Source: Longirhabdus pacifica
Lineage (GTDB): Bacteria; Bacillota; Bacilli; Paenibacillales; DSM-105158
DNA: 64,000 nucleotides
Assembly: GCF_004115085.1 (NCBI RefSeq)
Contig: NZ_QXJP01000017.1
Span: 1 to 64,000, forward strand
Direction of reading: 5' to 3'
The position numbers were made by a program, and so were the translations under genes. The notes below the pieces were generated by a model. That model did no database searches. It had not been told where the DNA came from and saw only the letters and a program-made list of their open reading frames with translations. Below, one piece after another: positions 43,561 to 52,434 of this stretch; within the stretch, counting starts at the first letter, position 1, and every line of letters starts with the position of its first letter.

Positions 43561-43604
43561 AAAAAAACAAGGAAGTATGATCATGAAATCGTACTACCTT
43601 GTTT
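43561..43604 (-). terminator. Terminator of the min-rodA transcript
   Basis: Arms AACAAGGAAGTATGAT and ATCGTACTACCTTGTT with two mismatches, followed by T7 on the minus strand. Lies 17 nt beyond the rodA stop codon. It may also end the plus-strand pair coming from the other side. Confidence 0.8.
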
Positions 43605-43621
43605 GTGACTGTTTATATTCC

Positions 43622-44761
43622 TTAAGCATTCTGTTCTTGATGTATCTTCACACTCATTACCATGCCAATAGACATGAAGTTAATTAAGAGTGAAGTTCCC
43701 CCGTAACTCATAAAAGGTAAGGTAATACCTGTTATGGGTACAAGATCCATTAGCATCCCAATGTTGATGAAAATTTGGAATACATACATGGAAATAATGC
43801 CGATAACCAAATAAGATCCGCCACGATTTTTCGATTGCAGCGCAATAAGAATCATACGATACAAAAAGAAGAAGTATAACAGCAGCAACAACGAACTACC
43901 AATAAAACCGAAGTCTTCTGCAAGTACCACAAAAATGGAATCCGTATACGGAAACGGTACAAATCCGTTATTAATAAACTCTCCCTGATTATACCCTTCT
44001 CCAAACAATCCAGCTGATCCTATCGCAGTCATAGCATTATTCACATGCCAACCATCGTCATTTGCAGCAACTTTTTCAGGATACAAGAAGGTGTCTATTC
44101 TCGATGTCCAATGCTCCAAGTCTTGTTCCTCTAAAAACGTCGTAATGGGATCGTGATATGTGTTGTAAAGGAAATACATACTATATAAAGCAACAATGCC
44201 TATCCCTATTCCAATGATGGCATGTTTCGCTCTTAAGTTTCCAATCCATAACATACCGACTAAAATAATAATGAAAATAATCGCATTCCCTAAATCTGGA
44301 TAAAGCATGACGATAACAAAAGGAAGAAGCGCTACTAAAATTAATATGGCAATATTTTTTAACGACAGCGGCTCTCCTTTTAATTTGTTTAAGATATGCG
44401 CGGTATAAAGGATAATACAAAATTTCATTAATTCTGCTGGTTGAAATTTTAATCCTGCAACACCTAGTTCAAACCATCCTCTTGCTCCATTGACATCTCT
44501 GGTGAACATACCTGCAATAATCAGTATGATACCAAGAATGTAAATATAAAGAGAGAACTTTAGCAATATCTTATAATCAAAAAAAGCAACGCAGAAAAAA
44601 ACAAAAATACCTAGCCCGTAAAATTGAATTGTTTTACTTACATTTTCTGCAAAAAAAGGGGTAGCCTCTACCCCACTTTCAATGAGAATTGGGCTAATAC
44701 CCATAAAGAGCAATAATATAAAAACAACAGCCCAGTCCATTCGTTTTAATTTCACTAACAT
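43622..44761 (-). CDS. rodA: FtsW/RodA/SpoVE family peptidoglycan polymerase
   Basis: 379 residues with ten membrane segments. SEDS signatures: GARGWFELGVAGLKFQPAE (about residue 90), YPDLGNAIIF (about 165) and the C-terminal LPFMSYGGTSL. Polymerises lipid II, probably for side-wall growth with MreB. Closer to RodA than to FtsW judging from its neighbours mreBCD and minCD. It follows minD with a 7-nt gap; in B. subtilis spoIVFA comes next after minD. Confidence 0.88.
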   Translation of the reverse strand: MLVKLKRMDWAVVFILLLFMGISPILIESGVEATPFFAENVSKTIQFYGLGIFVFFCVAFFDYKILLKFSLYIYILGIILIIAGMFTRDVNGARGWFELGVAGLKFQPAELMKFCIILYTAHILNKLKGEPLSLKNIAILILVALLPFVIVMLYPDLGNAIIFIIILVGMLWIGNLRAKHAIIGIGIGIVALYSMYFLYNTYHDPITTFLEEQDLEHWTSRIDTFLYPEKVAANDDGWHVNNAMTAIGSAGLFGEGYNQGEFINNGFVPFPYTDSIFVVLAEDFGFIGSSLLLLLYFFFLYRMILIALQSKNRGGSYLVIGIISMYVFQIFINIGMLMDLVPITGITLPFMSYGGTSLLINFMSIGMVMSVKIHQEQNA

Positions 44762-44768
44762 GGCTGGT

Positions 44769-45563
44769 TCATCCTATTCTAAAAAGCTTCTTAATCTTTT
44801 GCAGAAAATTTGGTTTCGTATCTAACTGCATGAGCGGCACTGTATCACCTAGCATACGCCTTGCAATGTTACGATATGCTATAGCGGCATTAGAATTAGG
44901 GTTCATGACCGTTGGCTCTCCCTCATTTGCTGCCTTAATCACAAGCTCATCATCAGGAACAATACCAATTAAATCAATGGCTAGTACCGCACATATCTCA
45001 TCAATGTCCAGCATCTCGCCTTTCTTCACCAGATTTTGTCTAATGCGGTTAACGATAAGCTTAGGGTTTTTAATATGCTCTGCCTCAAGCAAGCCGATAA
45101 TTCGATCAGCATCACGAACCGCCGCATTTTCTGGCGTTGTAACGACAATAGCTTCTTCTGCACCTGCTATCGCATTACGAAAGCCATGCTCTATCCCTGC
45201 TGGGCAATCGATAATGACATAATCAAAATCTTCCTTCAACTCTTCTACCATTTTTCGTACTTGTTCTGGCAATACCGCATCTTTATCTTTCGTCTGTGCT
45301 GCTGGAAGCAAATAACACTCATCAAAACGTTTATCTTTGATTAATGCCTGCTTTAATTTGCATTTCCCTTCTGCCACATCGACCAAATCATAAATGATTC
45401 TATTTTCCAATCCTAAAACAACATCTAAATTACGCAAACCTATATCCGTATCTACCATACACACTTTTTTACCAAGTAAGGCTAGTGCTGTCCCAATATT
45501 GGCTGTCGTGGTTGTTTTACCCACTCCACCTTTACCTGAAGTGATGACTATTGCCTCTCCCAT
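44769..45563 (-). CDS. minD: Septum site-determining protein MinD
   Basis: 264 residues. Deviant Walker A SGKGGVGKTTTT at residues 9-20, DTDIGLRNLDVVLG, DCPAGIEHGF, and a C-terminal amphipathic helix FLQKIKKLFRIG for membrane binding. An ATPase that brings MinC to the membrane and blocks polar division. Its ribosome binding site overlaps the minC stop codon. Confidence 0.98.
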   Translation of the reverse strand: MGEAIVITSGKGGVGKTTTTANIGTALALLGKKVCMVDTDIGLRNLDVVLGLENRIIYDLVDVAEGKCKLKQALIKDKRFDECYLLPAAQTKDKDAVLPEQVRKMVEELKEDFDYVIIDCPAGIEHGFRNAIAGAEEAIVVTTPENAAVRDADRIIGLLEAEHIKNPKLIVNRIRQNLVKKGEMLDIDEICAVLAIDLIGIVPDDELVIKAANEGEPTVMNPNSNAAIAYRNIARRMLGDTVPLMQLDTKPNFLQKIKKLFRIG

Positions 45564-45569
45564 TTCGCT

Positions 45570-46226
45570 TCACTCCTCTTTAAATTGCATAGATTGGGGC
45601 CGAATTTTATGGAGATAAACCATCTTATCTATTTCCATCGTTCCATTATTTAAATAAGCAAATTCCATATAAGACTGTTGAACTCCCCATTCCTCAGGGG
45701 GGCGACTAATGACATTAGCAATGCGAAGCTGCGTCGGTCTTAGATAGGAAGCAGCTATCGTCGCTTCCATATTCCCTTTTGCTCCCGCATGTGCAGTTCC
45801 TCTAAGAGAACCCATAATCCATATATCTCCCGTTGCGGTAATGATACCACCTGGGTTAACGTCACCAACAAATAACATATTCCCTTCATGCGATACCGTT
45901 TGGCCTGAACGCACAATACCTTTTATCACTTTAAGATTGCTTCTTGATTTTTCTTTTTCTTCTTTTGTTTCCATTGAGCGAATAACGAGATTACCGTGAT
46001 TTTTTATAATTTCGGCAATAATATTTTTTTGTATTTCGCTTAATTTTCTCTCTCCAAATTGAATCGTCACCTGGACAAGAGGGCCGGCTAAAAATTGATG
46101 GTGTGTTTTCTCTAACTTATGTTTCAGCTCTGCAATAAGATCTTCAAATGCACACTGATCATTCATTAAGAAAACAAGACCATCTTTCACTCCTTTTATC
46201 GTAACTACATTCTTTTTCACTGCCAT
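45570..46226 (-). CDS. minC: Septum site-determining protein MinC
   Basis: 218 residues from the ATG at 46226 (GGGAGG, 9-nt spacing). An N-terminal FtsZ-binding domain, a linker, and a C-terminal beta-helix with GGIITATGDIWIMGSLRGTAHAG, which binds MinD. Inhibits FtsZ. Forms the operon with minD and rodA; the gap to mreD is 64 nt. Confidence 0.95.
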   Translation of the reverse strand: MAVKKNVVTIKGVKDGLVFLMNDQCAFEDLIAELKHKLEKTHHQFLAGPLVQVTIQFGERKLSEIQKNIIAEIIKNHGNLVIRSMETKEEKEKSRSNLKVIKGIVRSGQTVSHEGNMLFVGDVNPGGIITATGDIWIMGSLRGTAHAGAKGNMEATIAASYLRPTQLRIANVISRPPEEWGVQQSYMEFAYLNNGTMEIDKMVYLHKIRPQSMQFKEE

Positions 46227-46290
46227 GGATGCCAACCTCCCTGTAAACAATTCTGCCTCATCAATGTTAAATCCTGCATCCGATCATAAA

Positions 46291-46815
46291 TTACTTATCG
46301 GTATTTTCCTGTGGTTGTTGAAATGGACCAAGGAGGTTTCGAAACGGAACCATAATCACTGCAGCAAATAATGCATTGTATATAACGGTCGGAAGTATAT
46401 AGTGACCCACTGCCCAATAAAATGGCAGATGATGCACTTGGAACAATTTATATAGAAAGAAAAGAAATATCGTAATAAAAATAATACCTGCAACCATCAA
46501 TAAATAATTTCTAAAGTAAAATGTTACATTTTTTTTGTTAGCAAACCATCCTATAAAATACGTCCCTATGGCCATAGCGAAAGTATAGGTACCAAGCATG
46601 TGTCCATAATAAAGCACGTCATGTAGAAAACCAAAGAAACAAGCTAAAGCGATAGCAAAATAGCGGTGTTGATATAGTGCCACCATCAAAATAAGCACGT
46701 ATGTCCAGTGATGAGCGATATCCCATTGACTCGGTAGTATCCATACAGTCAGTGTACCTTCAGCTAAAAATGCAACCCAAATGATGGCTACTATCTTTAA
46801 AATTTTTAGTTGCAT
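46291..46815 (-). CDS. mreD: Rod shape-determining protein MreD
   Basis: 174 residues, five or six membrane segments, with FFGFLHDVLYYGHMLGTYTF typical of MreD. Part of the wall elongation complex. Starts with RBS GGGAGG, 12 nt after mreC. Confidence 0.92.
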   Translation of the reverse strand: MQLKILKIVAIIWVAFLAEGTLTVWILPSQWDIAHHWTYVLILMVALYQHRYFAIALACFFGFLHDVLYYGHMLGTYTFAMAIGTYFIGWFANKKNVTFYFRNYLLMVAGIIFITIFLFFLYKLFQVHHLPFYWAVGHYILPTVIYNALFAAVIMVPFRNLLGPFQQPQENTDK

Positions 46816-46827
46816 ATTTCCTCCCCA

Positions 46828-47697
46828 TCATTCAGGTACTTCGATGACAAACACTTCATGCAGTTGTTTAAAGTCAGCAGAAGCCTTAATATAAGCAACG
46901 TTGGTTAAACCAAATTCTCCTACCTCTACTTTATCTACGGTGCCAATGATAATATCTTTCGGAAATACACCACCTAATCCTGAGGTGACAATGAGATCTC
47001 CTTCTGCAATAGGATCGTTCGGATCAATCTTGGTCATTAATAACCTTTCTTCTATCGGATCAAAACTAGTGATGGTTCCATATGTTTCAAATTCTTCACT
47101 TGAAGATACGGCAGCATGAATTAAGATAGAATCTAACGCAGTTTCACTTAAATTCGTCACCATTTCAACATGCGCATAAAATGGTGTGACACGGTTTACT
47201 CTTCCGATTAAACCATCTTCCGTAGCTACTGCCATATTTTCTTTTATTCCATTCTCTGAACCAAGATTAATTTTAATCGTTTTGTTGTATAAATCTGGAC
47301 TTACTGCAACGACTTGTGCGATCCGATATGTATAATTATTTTGTTCTTTTTGTAATTGTGTAAATTGCAGCATTTCTTTTAATCGTTCGTTCTCTTTTTC
47401 TAGTGAATTCAATCTAGCACGATCTAGCGCATAAAAAGAAAGCGTTTGTTTTAATGCTTGGTTTTCTTCGTATACGGTGCTTACATCATTTATATTCCCA
47501 AAGAAACCCGCTATCATAGAAGCAGGCTTATACATCAATTGCTGAAACCAAGAAGTTGTATCATCACTTATTTTCTCAGGCCATGTTACTTCTTCTCGTT
47601 TGATATATGTAATCCCCATAATACTAATAAATATAATGAGACATAAAAGTAATAAGAATAATCTTTTATCCCCAAAAATTTTGAACAAGGTAAACAC
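46828..47697 (-). CDS. mreC: Rod shape-determining protein MreC
   Basis: 289 residues. One N-terminal membrane segment, a coiled coil (VYEENQALKQTL... ENERLKEMLQF, about residues 75-115) and a C-terminal beta-barrel domain with VVAVSPDLYNKTIKINLG and LIVTSGLGGVFPKDI. Scaffold between MreB and cell-wall enzymes. The start is uncertain: GTG at 47697, or TTG at 47688, which has AGGTG 6 nt upstream. A repeat block separates it from mreB. Confidence 0.94.
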   Translation of the reverse strand: MFTLFKIFGDKRLFLLLLCLIIFISIMGITYIKREEVTWPEKISDDTTSWFQQLMYKPASMIAGFFGNINDVSTVYEENQALKQTLSFYALDRARLNSLEKENERLKEMLQFTQLQKEQNNYTYRIAQVVAVSPDLYNKTIKINLGSENGIKENMAVATEDGLIGRVNRVTPFYAHVEMVTNLSETALDSILIHAAVSSSEEFETYGTITSFDPIEERLLMTKIDPNDPIAEGDLIVTSGLGGVFPKDIIIGTVDKVEVGEFGLTNVAYIKASADFKQLHEVFVIEVPE

Positions 47698-47730
47698 CTA
47701 CCACTTTCACTTAATTAGATCCTTGCTATT

Positions 47731-47999
47731 CTTCATCTTATGAATAGCGGTAATAAGTTGACTGAACAAGTTCATTCAACTTACTATAAGATGAAGAAAT
47801 GATGGAATACAAGTTTACGCCTCAGTTGCCAGCCGTAAAGGCTATGTGATAGTAATTTCTTCATCTTATGAATAGCGGTAATAAGTTGACTGAACAAGTT
47901 CATTCAACTTACTATAAGATGAAGAAATAATGAAATACAAGTTTACGTCTCAGTTGCCAGCCGTAAAGAAGCTGTAATAGTATTTCTTCATCTTATCTA
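47731..47999. repeat. Interspersed double-hairpin repeat, locus F (2 copies, forward)
   Basis: Begins with the 3' arm of the large hairpin, then two full small hairpins (AAGTTGACTGAAC/GTTCATTCAACTT) and two large hairpins (cores at 47814 and 47942, 128-bp period). Both cores carry GCCGTAAAG in place of GGCGTAAAG and the second has TTTACGTC, so the inner stem is partly broken. It fills the gap between mreB and mreC. Confidence 0.9.
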
Positions 48000-48011
48000 T
48001 ATTCAACGGTG

Positions 48012-49040
48012 TTATTTTCTAGTAGGTGAAAGATTTTGATTGTTTTTAAGAAGTTGAATATTTTCTAAAGCTCTTCCTGTGCCAATAGCAACAGAGTCTA
48101 AACAATTTTCTGAAACGATAACTGGCATGCCTGTTTCATGTGACAATAATTTATCTAAATTTTTGAGCAATCCGCCACCACCAGTTAACACAATTCCGCG
48201 ATCCATGATATCCGCTGAAAGTTCAGGAGGACACTTTTCGAGTGTTACTTTAACAGCATCTACAATACTCGTTAATGTATCATATAATGCTTCTGTTATT
48301 TCATCTGAACCTACCTGCAACGTTTTAGGCAGCCCCGTGACTAAATCCCGACCTCTAATGTCCAGGTTTTCTGCTTGATCTAATGGTAGAGCTGAACCAA
48401 TCGTCAATTTAATTTGCTCTGCAGTTCGTTCGCCGATCAATAAATTGTATTTACGTTTAATATAATGAATAATAGCGTCGTCCATATCATCTCCAGCTAC
48501 TCTCACAGAACGGCACGTTACAATGCCTCCCAAAGAAATAACTGCCACTTCTGTGGTGCCTCCTCCGATGTCTACAACCATACTGCCAGTTGGCTCCCAA
48601 ACAGGCAAGTCTGAACCAATAGCAGCTGCAAACGGCTCTTCAATGGTGAAAGCTTCCTTAGCTCCAGCTTGTTTTGTCGCATCTTCTACTGCTCTTTTTT
48701 CAACAGCTGTAATACCAGACGGAACACAAACCATCACTGTAGGATGAAAAGGAAGTATAGTTTTTTTCTTATGCACTTTATTAATGAAGTGTTTAATCAT
48801 AGTTGCAGTTGTATCAAAATCGGCAATAACACCATCTTTCATAGGACGCAGTGCTCTAATGTTCCCAGGTGTTCTACCTATCATATTTTTTGCTTCTTCA
48901 CCTACAGCTGCAATAGAGTTGTCTGATCGTATCGCCACCACAGATGGTTCCCTAAGTACGATTCCTTTTCCTTTTACGTAAACTAATGTATTCGCTGTCC
49001 CCAAATCAATTCCTAATTCTTTTGTAAATCCCCGAAACAT
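48012..49040 (-). CDS. mreB: Rod shape-determining protein MreB
   Basis: 342 residues from the ATG at 49040 (AAGGGAG upstream); the frame extends 23 codons without support. Actin-fold: phosphate loop [33 protein letters not shown] (about residues 163-180) and [12 protein letters not shown]. Forms dynamic filaments that guide lateral wall synthesis. Upstream of mreCD but separated from them by a 270-bp repeat block. Confidence 0.97.
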   Translation of the reverse strand: MFRGFTKELGIDLGTANTLVYVKGKGIVLREPSVVAIRSDNSIAAVGEEAKNMIGRTPGNIRALRPMKDGVIADFDTTATMIKHFINKVHKKKTILPFHPTVMVCVPSGITAVEKRAVEDATKQAGAKEAFTIEEPFAAAIGSDLPVWEPTGSMVVDIGGGTTEVAVISLGGIVTCRSVRVAGDDMDDAIIHYIKRKYNLLIGERTAEQIKLTIGSALPLDQAENLDIRGRDLVTGLPKTLQVGSDEITEALYDTLTSIVDAVKVTLEKCPPELSADIMDRGIVLTGGGGLLKNLDKLLSHETGMPVIVSENCLDSVAIGTGRALENIQLLKNNQNLSPTRK

Positions 49041-49094
49041 AACGTTCTCCCTTCTCATCTTCAGCAACACGATTGATGTCAAATATACTTTCAT

Positions 49095-49127
49095 TATCAA
49101 CATATACATAGCAGTACTATGTTGATA
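49095..49127. promoter_or_regulatory. Perfect inverted repeat upstream of mreB
   Basis: TATCAACATA (49095-49104) and TATGTTGATA (49118-49127), 13 nt apart, lie 55-87 nt upstream of the mreB start. There is no T-run on either side. Could be a repressor site or a leader hairpin. Confidence 0.4.
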
Positions 49128-49189
49128 GAATTCATTTCAATTTTTTAAGATCCATGTTTTACAATTCATTTTCAAATTTCATTTCATAT

Positions 49190-49318
49190 AAAATGAAGAA
49201 ATAATGAGAATCAAGTTTACGCCTCAGTTGTTAGGCGTAAAAGTTGATGTTAAAATTTCTCCATCTTATGTGGTAATAAGTTGGGTGAACTTGGTTGAAC
49301 AAGTTCATGCAACTTATA
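49190..49318. repeat. Interspersed double-hairpin repeat, locus G (1 copy, forward)
   Basis: One unit with core TTTACGCCTCAGTTGTTAGG and an expanded small hairpin that contains an extra GGTTGAAC copy (GGTGAACTTGGTTGAACAAG). Lies between mreB and radC, in the upstream region of mreB. Confidence 0.88.
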
Positions 49319-49351
49319 TAGCATCTAAATTTACGAATATTTTATATTATA

Positions 49352-50041
49352 TTACAGGAGTCCTTCGGCATTCAAACTATAAAATTGTCCATCTCCGATA
49401 ATAATATGATCCAACACGTGTATTCCTAATATTTCTCCAGCATCTTTTAGACGATGTGTGATTTCAACGTCTTCAGGACTTGGGGTTGGGTCTCCACTGG
49501 GATGATTATGTACGCAGATAATAGCGGCACTACTTTTTTGGATAGCTGCTTTAAATATCTCGCGAGGATGAACAATAGAAGCATTTAGACTTCCTATAGA
49601 TAATGTCTCTTCAGCAATAATACGATGTTTAATATCTAAAAACAAGCACACAAAATGTTCCTTCTTTAAATATCGGAGGTCTTCCATCACATAGTTAGCT
49701 GCATCTTCTGGAGCGTTGATCGCAATTTTATGCTGCATCCTACTTTTGGATAACCTTCTGCCTAATTCAACAGCTGCTTTTATTTGCAGCGCTTTTGCAT
49801 TTCCTATTCCTTTGGTTTGTGTAATTTCCTTTACACTCATATCCGCTAAACGTTGTAAATCTCCACATTCATTCAATAAACGCTGCGCTACGTGTATAGC
49901 AGATTCAGAAACCGTGCCTGAACGTAACAAAATAGCAACTAACTCTGCATTACTCAGCACTTCGGACCCAAACTGAAGCATTCTCTCACGCGGTCTATCA
50001 CTGTTGGGAATATCGCTTATTTTATAAGCATTAGCCTTCAT
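49352..50041 (-). CDS. radC: RadC family JAB-domain protein
   Basis: 229 residues. N-terminal helix-hairpin-helix (EITQTKGIGNAKALQIKAA, about residue 70) and a C-terminal JAMM metallo-domain: HNHPSGDPTPSPEDVEIT (about residue 172). Despite its name the DNA-repair role is unproved. RBS GAGGGGATATA. Sits between maf and mreB, as in B. subtilis. Confidence 0.95.
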   Translation of the reverse strand: MKANAYKISDIPNSDRPRERMLQFGSEVLSNAELVAILLRSGTVSESAIHVAQRLLNECGDLQRLADMSVKEITQTKGIGNAKALQIKAAVELGRRLSKSRMQHKIAINAPEDAANYVMEDLRYLKKEHFVCLFLDIKHRIIAEETLSIGSLNASIVHPREIFKAAIQKSSAAIICVHNHPSGDPTPSPEDVEITHRLKDAGEILGIHVLDHIIIGDGQFYSLNAEGLL

Positions 50042-50065
50042 TATATCCCCTCAAACTGTATCTTT

Positions 50066-50659
50066 TTAAAATATTTCCACGTTGAATTGCATCAACAAAT
50101 CAGCTAGTAACGAAAGCGGTAACCCTACCACATTAAAATAATCTCCATCCATACTTTCAACGAGCGTTGCTCCGAAACCTTGAATACCATATGAACCCGC
50201 TTTATCCTCTGGTTCATTGGTTTCAATATATCGCCATATAAGATCATCTGATAAAGGTTTGAATGTCACTTTCGTAGCCTGATGAGAAATCAATTGTTTG
50301 TTATTTTCTATGTCTATAAGGCAAACACCACTATAAACGACATGCTGTTTGGATTGCAGTTTTTTGAGCATTGTGAATGAATCTTGCTTACTGGACGGTT
50401 TTCCCAAAATCTCATCATTCATAACGACAATTGTATCCGCACCGATTACAATACCACCACTACGCTTTGTTTCTATTTGATTTGCAATAAAATTCGCTTT
50501 CTTCTCAGCAAGATGTTCCACCACTTGTTGCGGCGTTAAACCAGGGTCTGTTTGTTCGTCTACAGCACTAGGTTTAACAACAAAAGGAATCTTTAACATA
50601 TCTAATAACTGCTTCCTTCTCGGAGAGGCAGAAGCTAATATGATTTTTTTTTGATGCAT
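50066..50659 (-). CDS. maf: Maf family nucleotide pyrophosphatase
   Basis: 197 residues from the ATG at 50659 (AGGAGG, 11 nt upstream); the frame extends far upstream into non-coding DNA. ILASASPRRKQLLDML at the start, and ADTIVV with SGVCLIDIE are family hallmarks. Hydrolyses modified or canonical NTPs (dTTP/UTP type) and is linked to septum formation. Followed by radC. Confidence 0.94.
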   Translation of the reverse strand: MHQKKIILASASPRRKQLLDMLKIPFVVKPSAVDEQTDPGLTPQQVVEHLAEKKANFIANQIETKRSGGIVIGADTIVVMNDEILGKPSSKQDSFTMLKKLQSKQHVVYSGVCLIDIENNKQLISHQATKVTFKPLSDDLIWRYIETNEPEDKAGSYGIQGFGATLVESMDGDYFNVVGLPLSLLADLLMQFNVEIF

Positions 50660-50907
50660 GCTATACACAACCTCCTGGGTCTTTAAAGTGTAAGTCTTCA
50701 TGTGAATGTTACGACAATACAAGACTTGGTATAGGTTGTCCTCTATTACTTTGTCAAGTGTAGTCATGATTCGACAATGTTGTACACACGCAAGCAATAA
50801 GTATATTACTCTATTATACGTCGTTGGAAGTGATAATACAATCTGGATAACAGTACCAAGAAACTTTTTTATTGTTTTCTTGTAATAACGGTAGGAGGAC
50901 AAATGAT

Positions 50908-52359
50908 ATGAGAAATTATTCACTATTTTTTATCACTTTTATTTTATCTTTTTTCATTCCGTTATATTCTGCTTATGCTGAAAAAATTGTCATTGATCCT
51001 GGTCATGGAGGATACGACCCAGGAGCAATAGGTGTAAATGGGCTGCAAGAAAAACAAGTCAATTTAGACATAGCTCAAAAATTACAGCAGGAATTAGCCA
51101 CACTTGGTTACGAGACAGTGATGACAAGAACTACAGACGTATTTGTATCACTGCAACGCAGAGTGGAAATCGCAAATGAACATGAAGCTGACTTATTTAT
51201 TTCCATTCATAGCAATGCCCACTCTTCCCCTATACATTCAGGGAGTTTGGTTTTGTATTACGACGATCAGTATCCTAATGCAAATTATCCTGCTAGTTTG
51301 GAAATGAGAAAGCTGACACCATTGAGCAAACAACTAGCACATGAAGTATTAGAACAATTGGTAGAAACGACAAATTTAAATCATCTTGGTATTATCCCTA
51401 GCTCTATGTACGTCATTAGAACAGGGAGTGTTCCTAGTATTTTAGTAGAGACAGGATTTTTGAGTAATGAACACGATGCTATGTTACTAGAGCAACCTTC
51501 TTTTAGACAAAAAGCAGCTACAGGCATTGCCAAAGGCATTGTAAACTATATTCCTACTTTTTTAGACATACAAGGTCATTGGGCGCAATCAGACATTGAG
51601 CTTCTACATGAAGGAAATATTGTAAAAGGAATCACAGCTACTCAATTTCAACCTAATGGTAATCTGACAAGAGCTCAGTATATTACGCTATTAAATAACG
51701 TCTTTGCCTTTACATCTACGGATGTGCACGATGGGGAAGATGTAGTTGATTCTGCTGGGGAAGACAATGAAAATGTCGCAGTCGACTCTGTTGAGGAAGA
51801 CAGTGCAGATGATGCAGTTGATTCTGCTGAGAGAGACGCTGCAAATGACGTAGTTGATTCTGCTGAGGAAGACATTGCAAATGACGCAGTCGATTCTGTT
51901 GAGGAAGACATTGCAAATGACGCAGTCGATTCTGTTGTGGAAGACATTGCAAATGATGTAGTAGATACCGTGGATGAAAACATTGCAGTTGATGCAGATA
52001 ATGAAGATATACACTTGGTAGATGTACCAGAAAATCATTGGGCTTATACTGAAATAGAAAAAGCCGTACAACTTGGTTTTCTTAACGGTTATGATGATGG
52101 AACATATCGTCCAGACCAGGTCATTTCAAGAGCGGAAGTTGCCGTTTTATTTGATTCCATATGGGAAAATGAAACATTATCACCTAGCGATATATACTAT
52201 GAAGATGTGATGATAGGAAGTTGGTATGAAGAGGCTATCTATTCACTTACGTCAGCAAAGTTATTTACAGGAACCTCACAACATATTTTTTCACCAGAAA
52301 AGCCCATGACAAGGGCTGAAGCAGCAAGTGTCATATCACGATATCTTCTAAGGCCTTAA
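50908..52359 (+). CDS. N-acetylmuramoyl-L-alanine amidase with SLH domains
   Basis: 483 residues from the ATG at 50908 (GGAGG upstream). A signal peptide (LFFITFILSFFIPLYSAYA) is followed by the Amidase_3 domain (about 26-210): zinc His in VIDPGHGGYDPG, Glu in EKQVNLD, His in LFISIHSNAH, catalytic Glu in LVETGFLSN. SLH module 1 follows (about 215-262), then a 7 x 12-residue acidic repeat (278-361), then two SLH modules (about 368-483). SLH modules attach proteins to secondary wall polymer, so this secreted enzyme acts on wall peptidoglycan while anchored. Divergent from maf. Confidence 0.92.
   Translation: MRNYSLFFITFILSFFIPLYSAYAEKIVIDPGHGGYDPGAIGVNGLQEKQVNLDIAQKLQQELATLGYETVMTRTTDVFVSLQRRVEIANEHEADLFISIHSNAHSSPIHSGSLVLYYDDQYPNANYPASLEMRKLTPLSKQLAHEVLEQLVETTNLNHLGIIPSSMYVIRTGSVPSILVETGFLSNEHDAMLLEQPSFRQKAATGIAKGIVNYIPTFLDIQGHWAQSDIELLHEGNIVKGITATQFQPNGNLTRAQYITLLNNVFAFTSTDVHDGEDVVDSAGEDNENVAVDSVEEDSADDAVDSAERDAANDVVDSAEEDIANDAVDSVEEDIANDAVDSVVEDIANDVVDTVDENIAVDADNEDIHLVDVPENHWAYTEIEKAVQLGFLNGYDDGTYRPDQVISRAEVAVLFDSIWENETLSPSDIYYEDVMIGSWYEEAIYSLTSAKLFTGTSQHIFSPEKPMTRAEAASVISRYLLRP
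51739..51990. repeat. 36-bp tandem repeat (7 units) in the amidase gene
   Basis: Seven in-frame units of 36 bp encode the pattern DxVDSxEEDxAN, for example DVVDSAEEDIAN and DAVDSVEEDIAN. The middle three to four are almost identical, a mark of recent expansion. It forms a very acidic linker between two SLH segments. Confidence 0.92.
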
Positions 52360-52378
52360 TGCTACTTTTTTCACAGTA

Positions 52379-52420
52379 AGCACGTATGCATGGTGGATGT
52401 CTTTCACCATCATACGTGCT
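52379..52420. terminator. Convergent hairpin between the amidase gene and spoIIB
   Basis: Stem AGCACGTATG/CATACGTGCT extended by TGGTG/CACCA. No strong T-run on either strand, but it sits exactly between convergent genes. Confidence 0.5.
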
Positions 52421-52434
52421 CACTTGTATGAAGG

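Noticed and set aside
50660-50923. N-terminal extension of Maf up to 285 residues
   Set aside because: The conserved protein begins at MHQKKIILAS; the upstream part is intergenic and overlaps the amidase start region.
51675-52071. Minus-strand frames over the amidase repeat
   Set aside because: Shadow frames created by the 36-bp repeat; no start signals.
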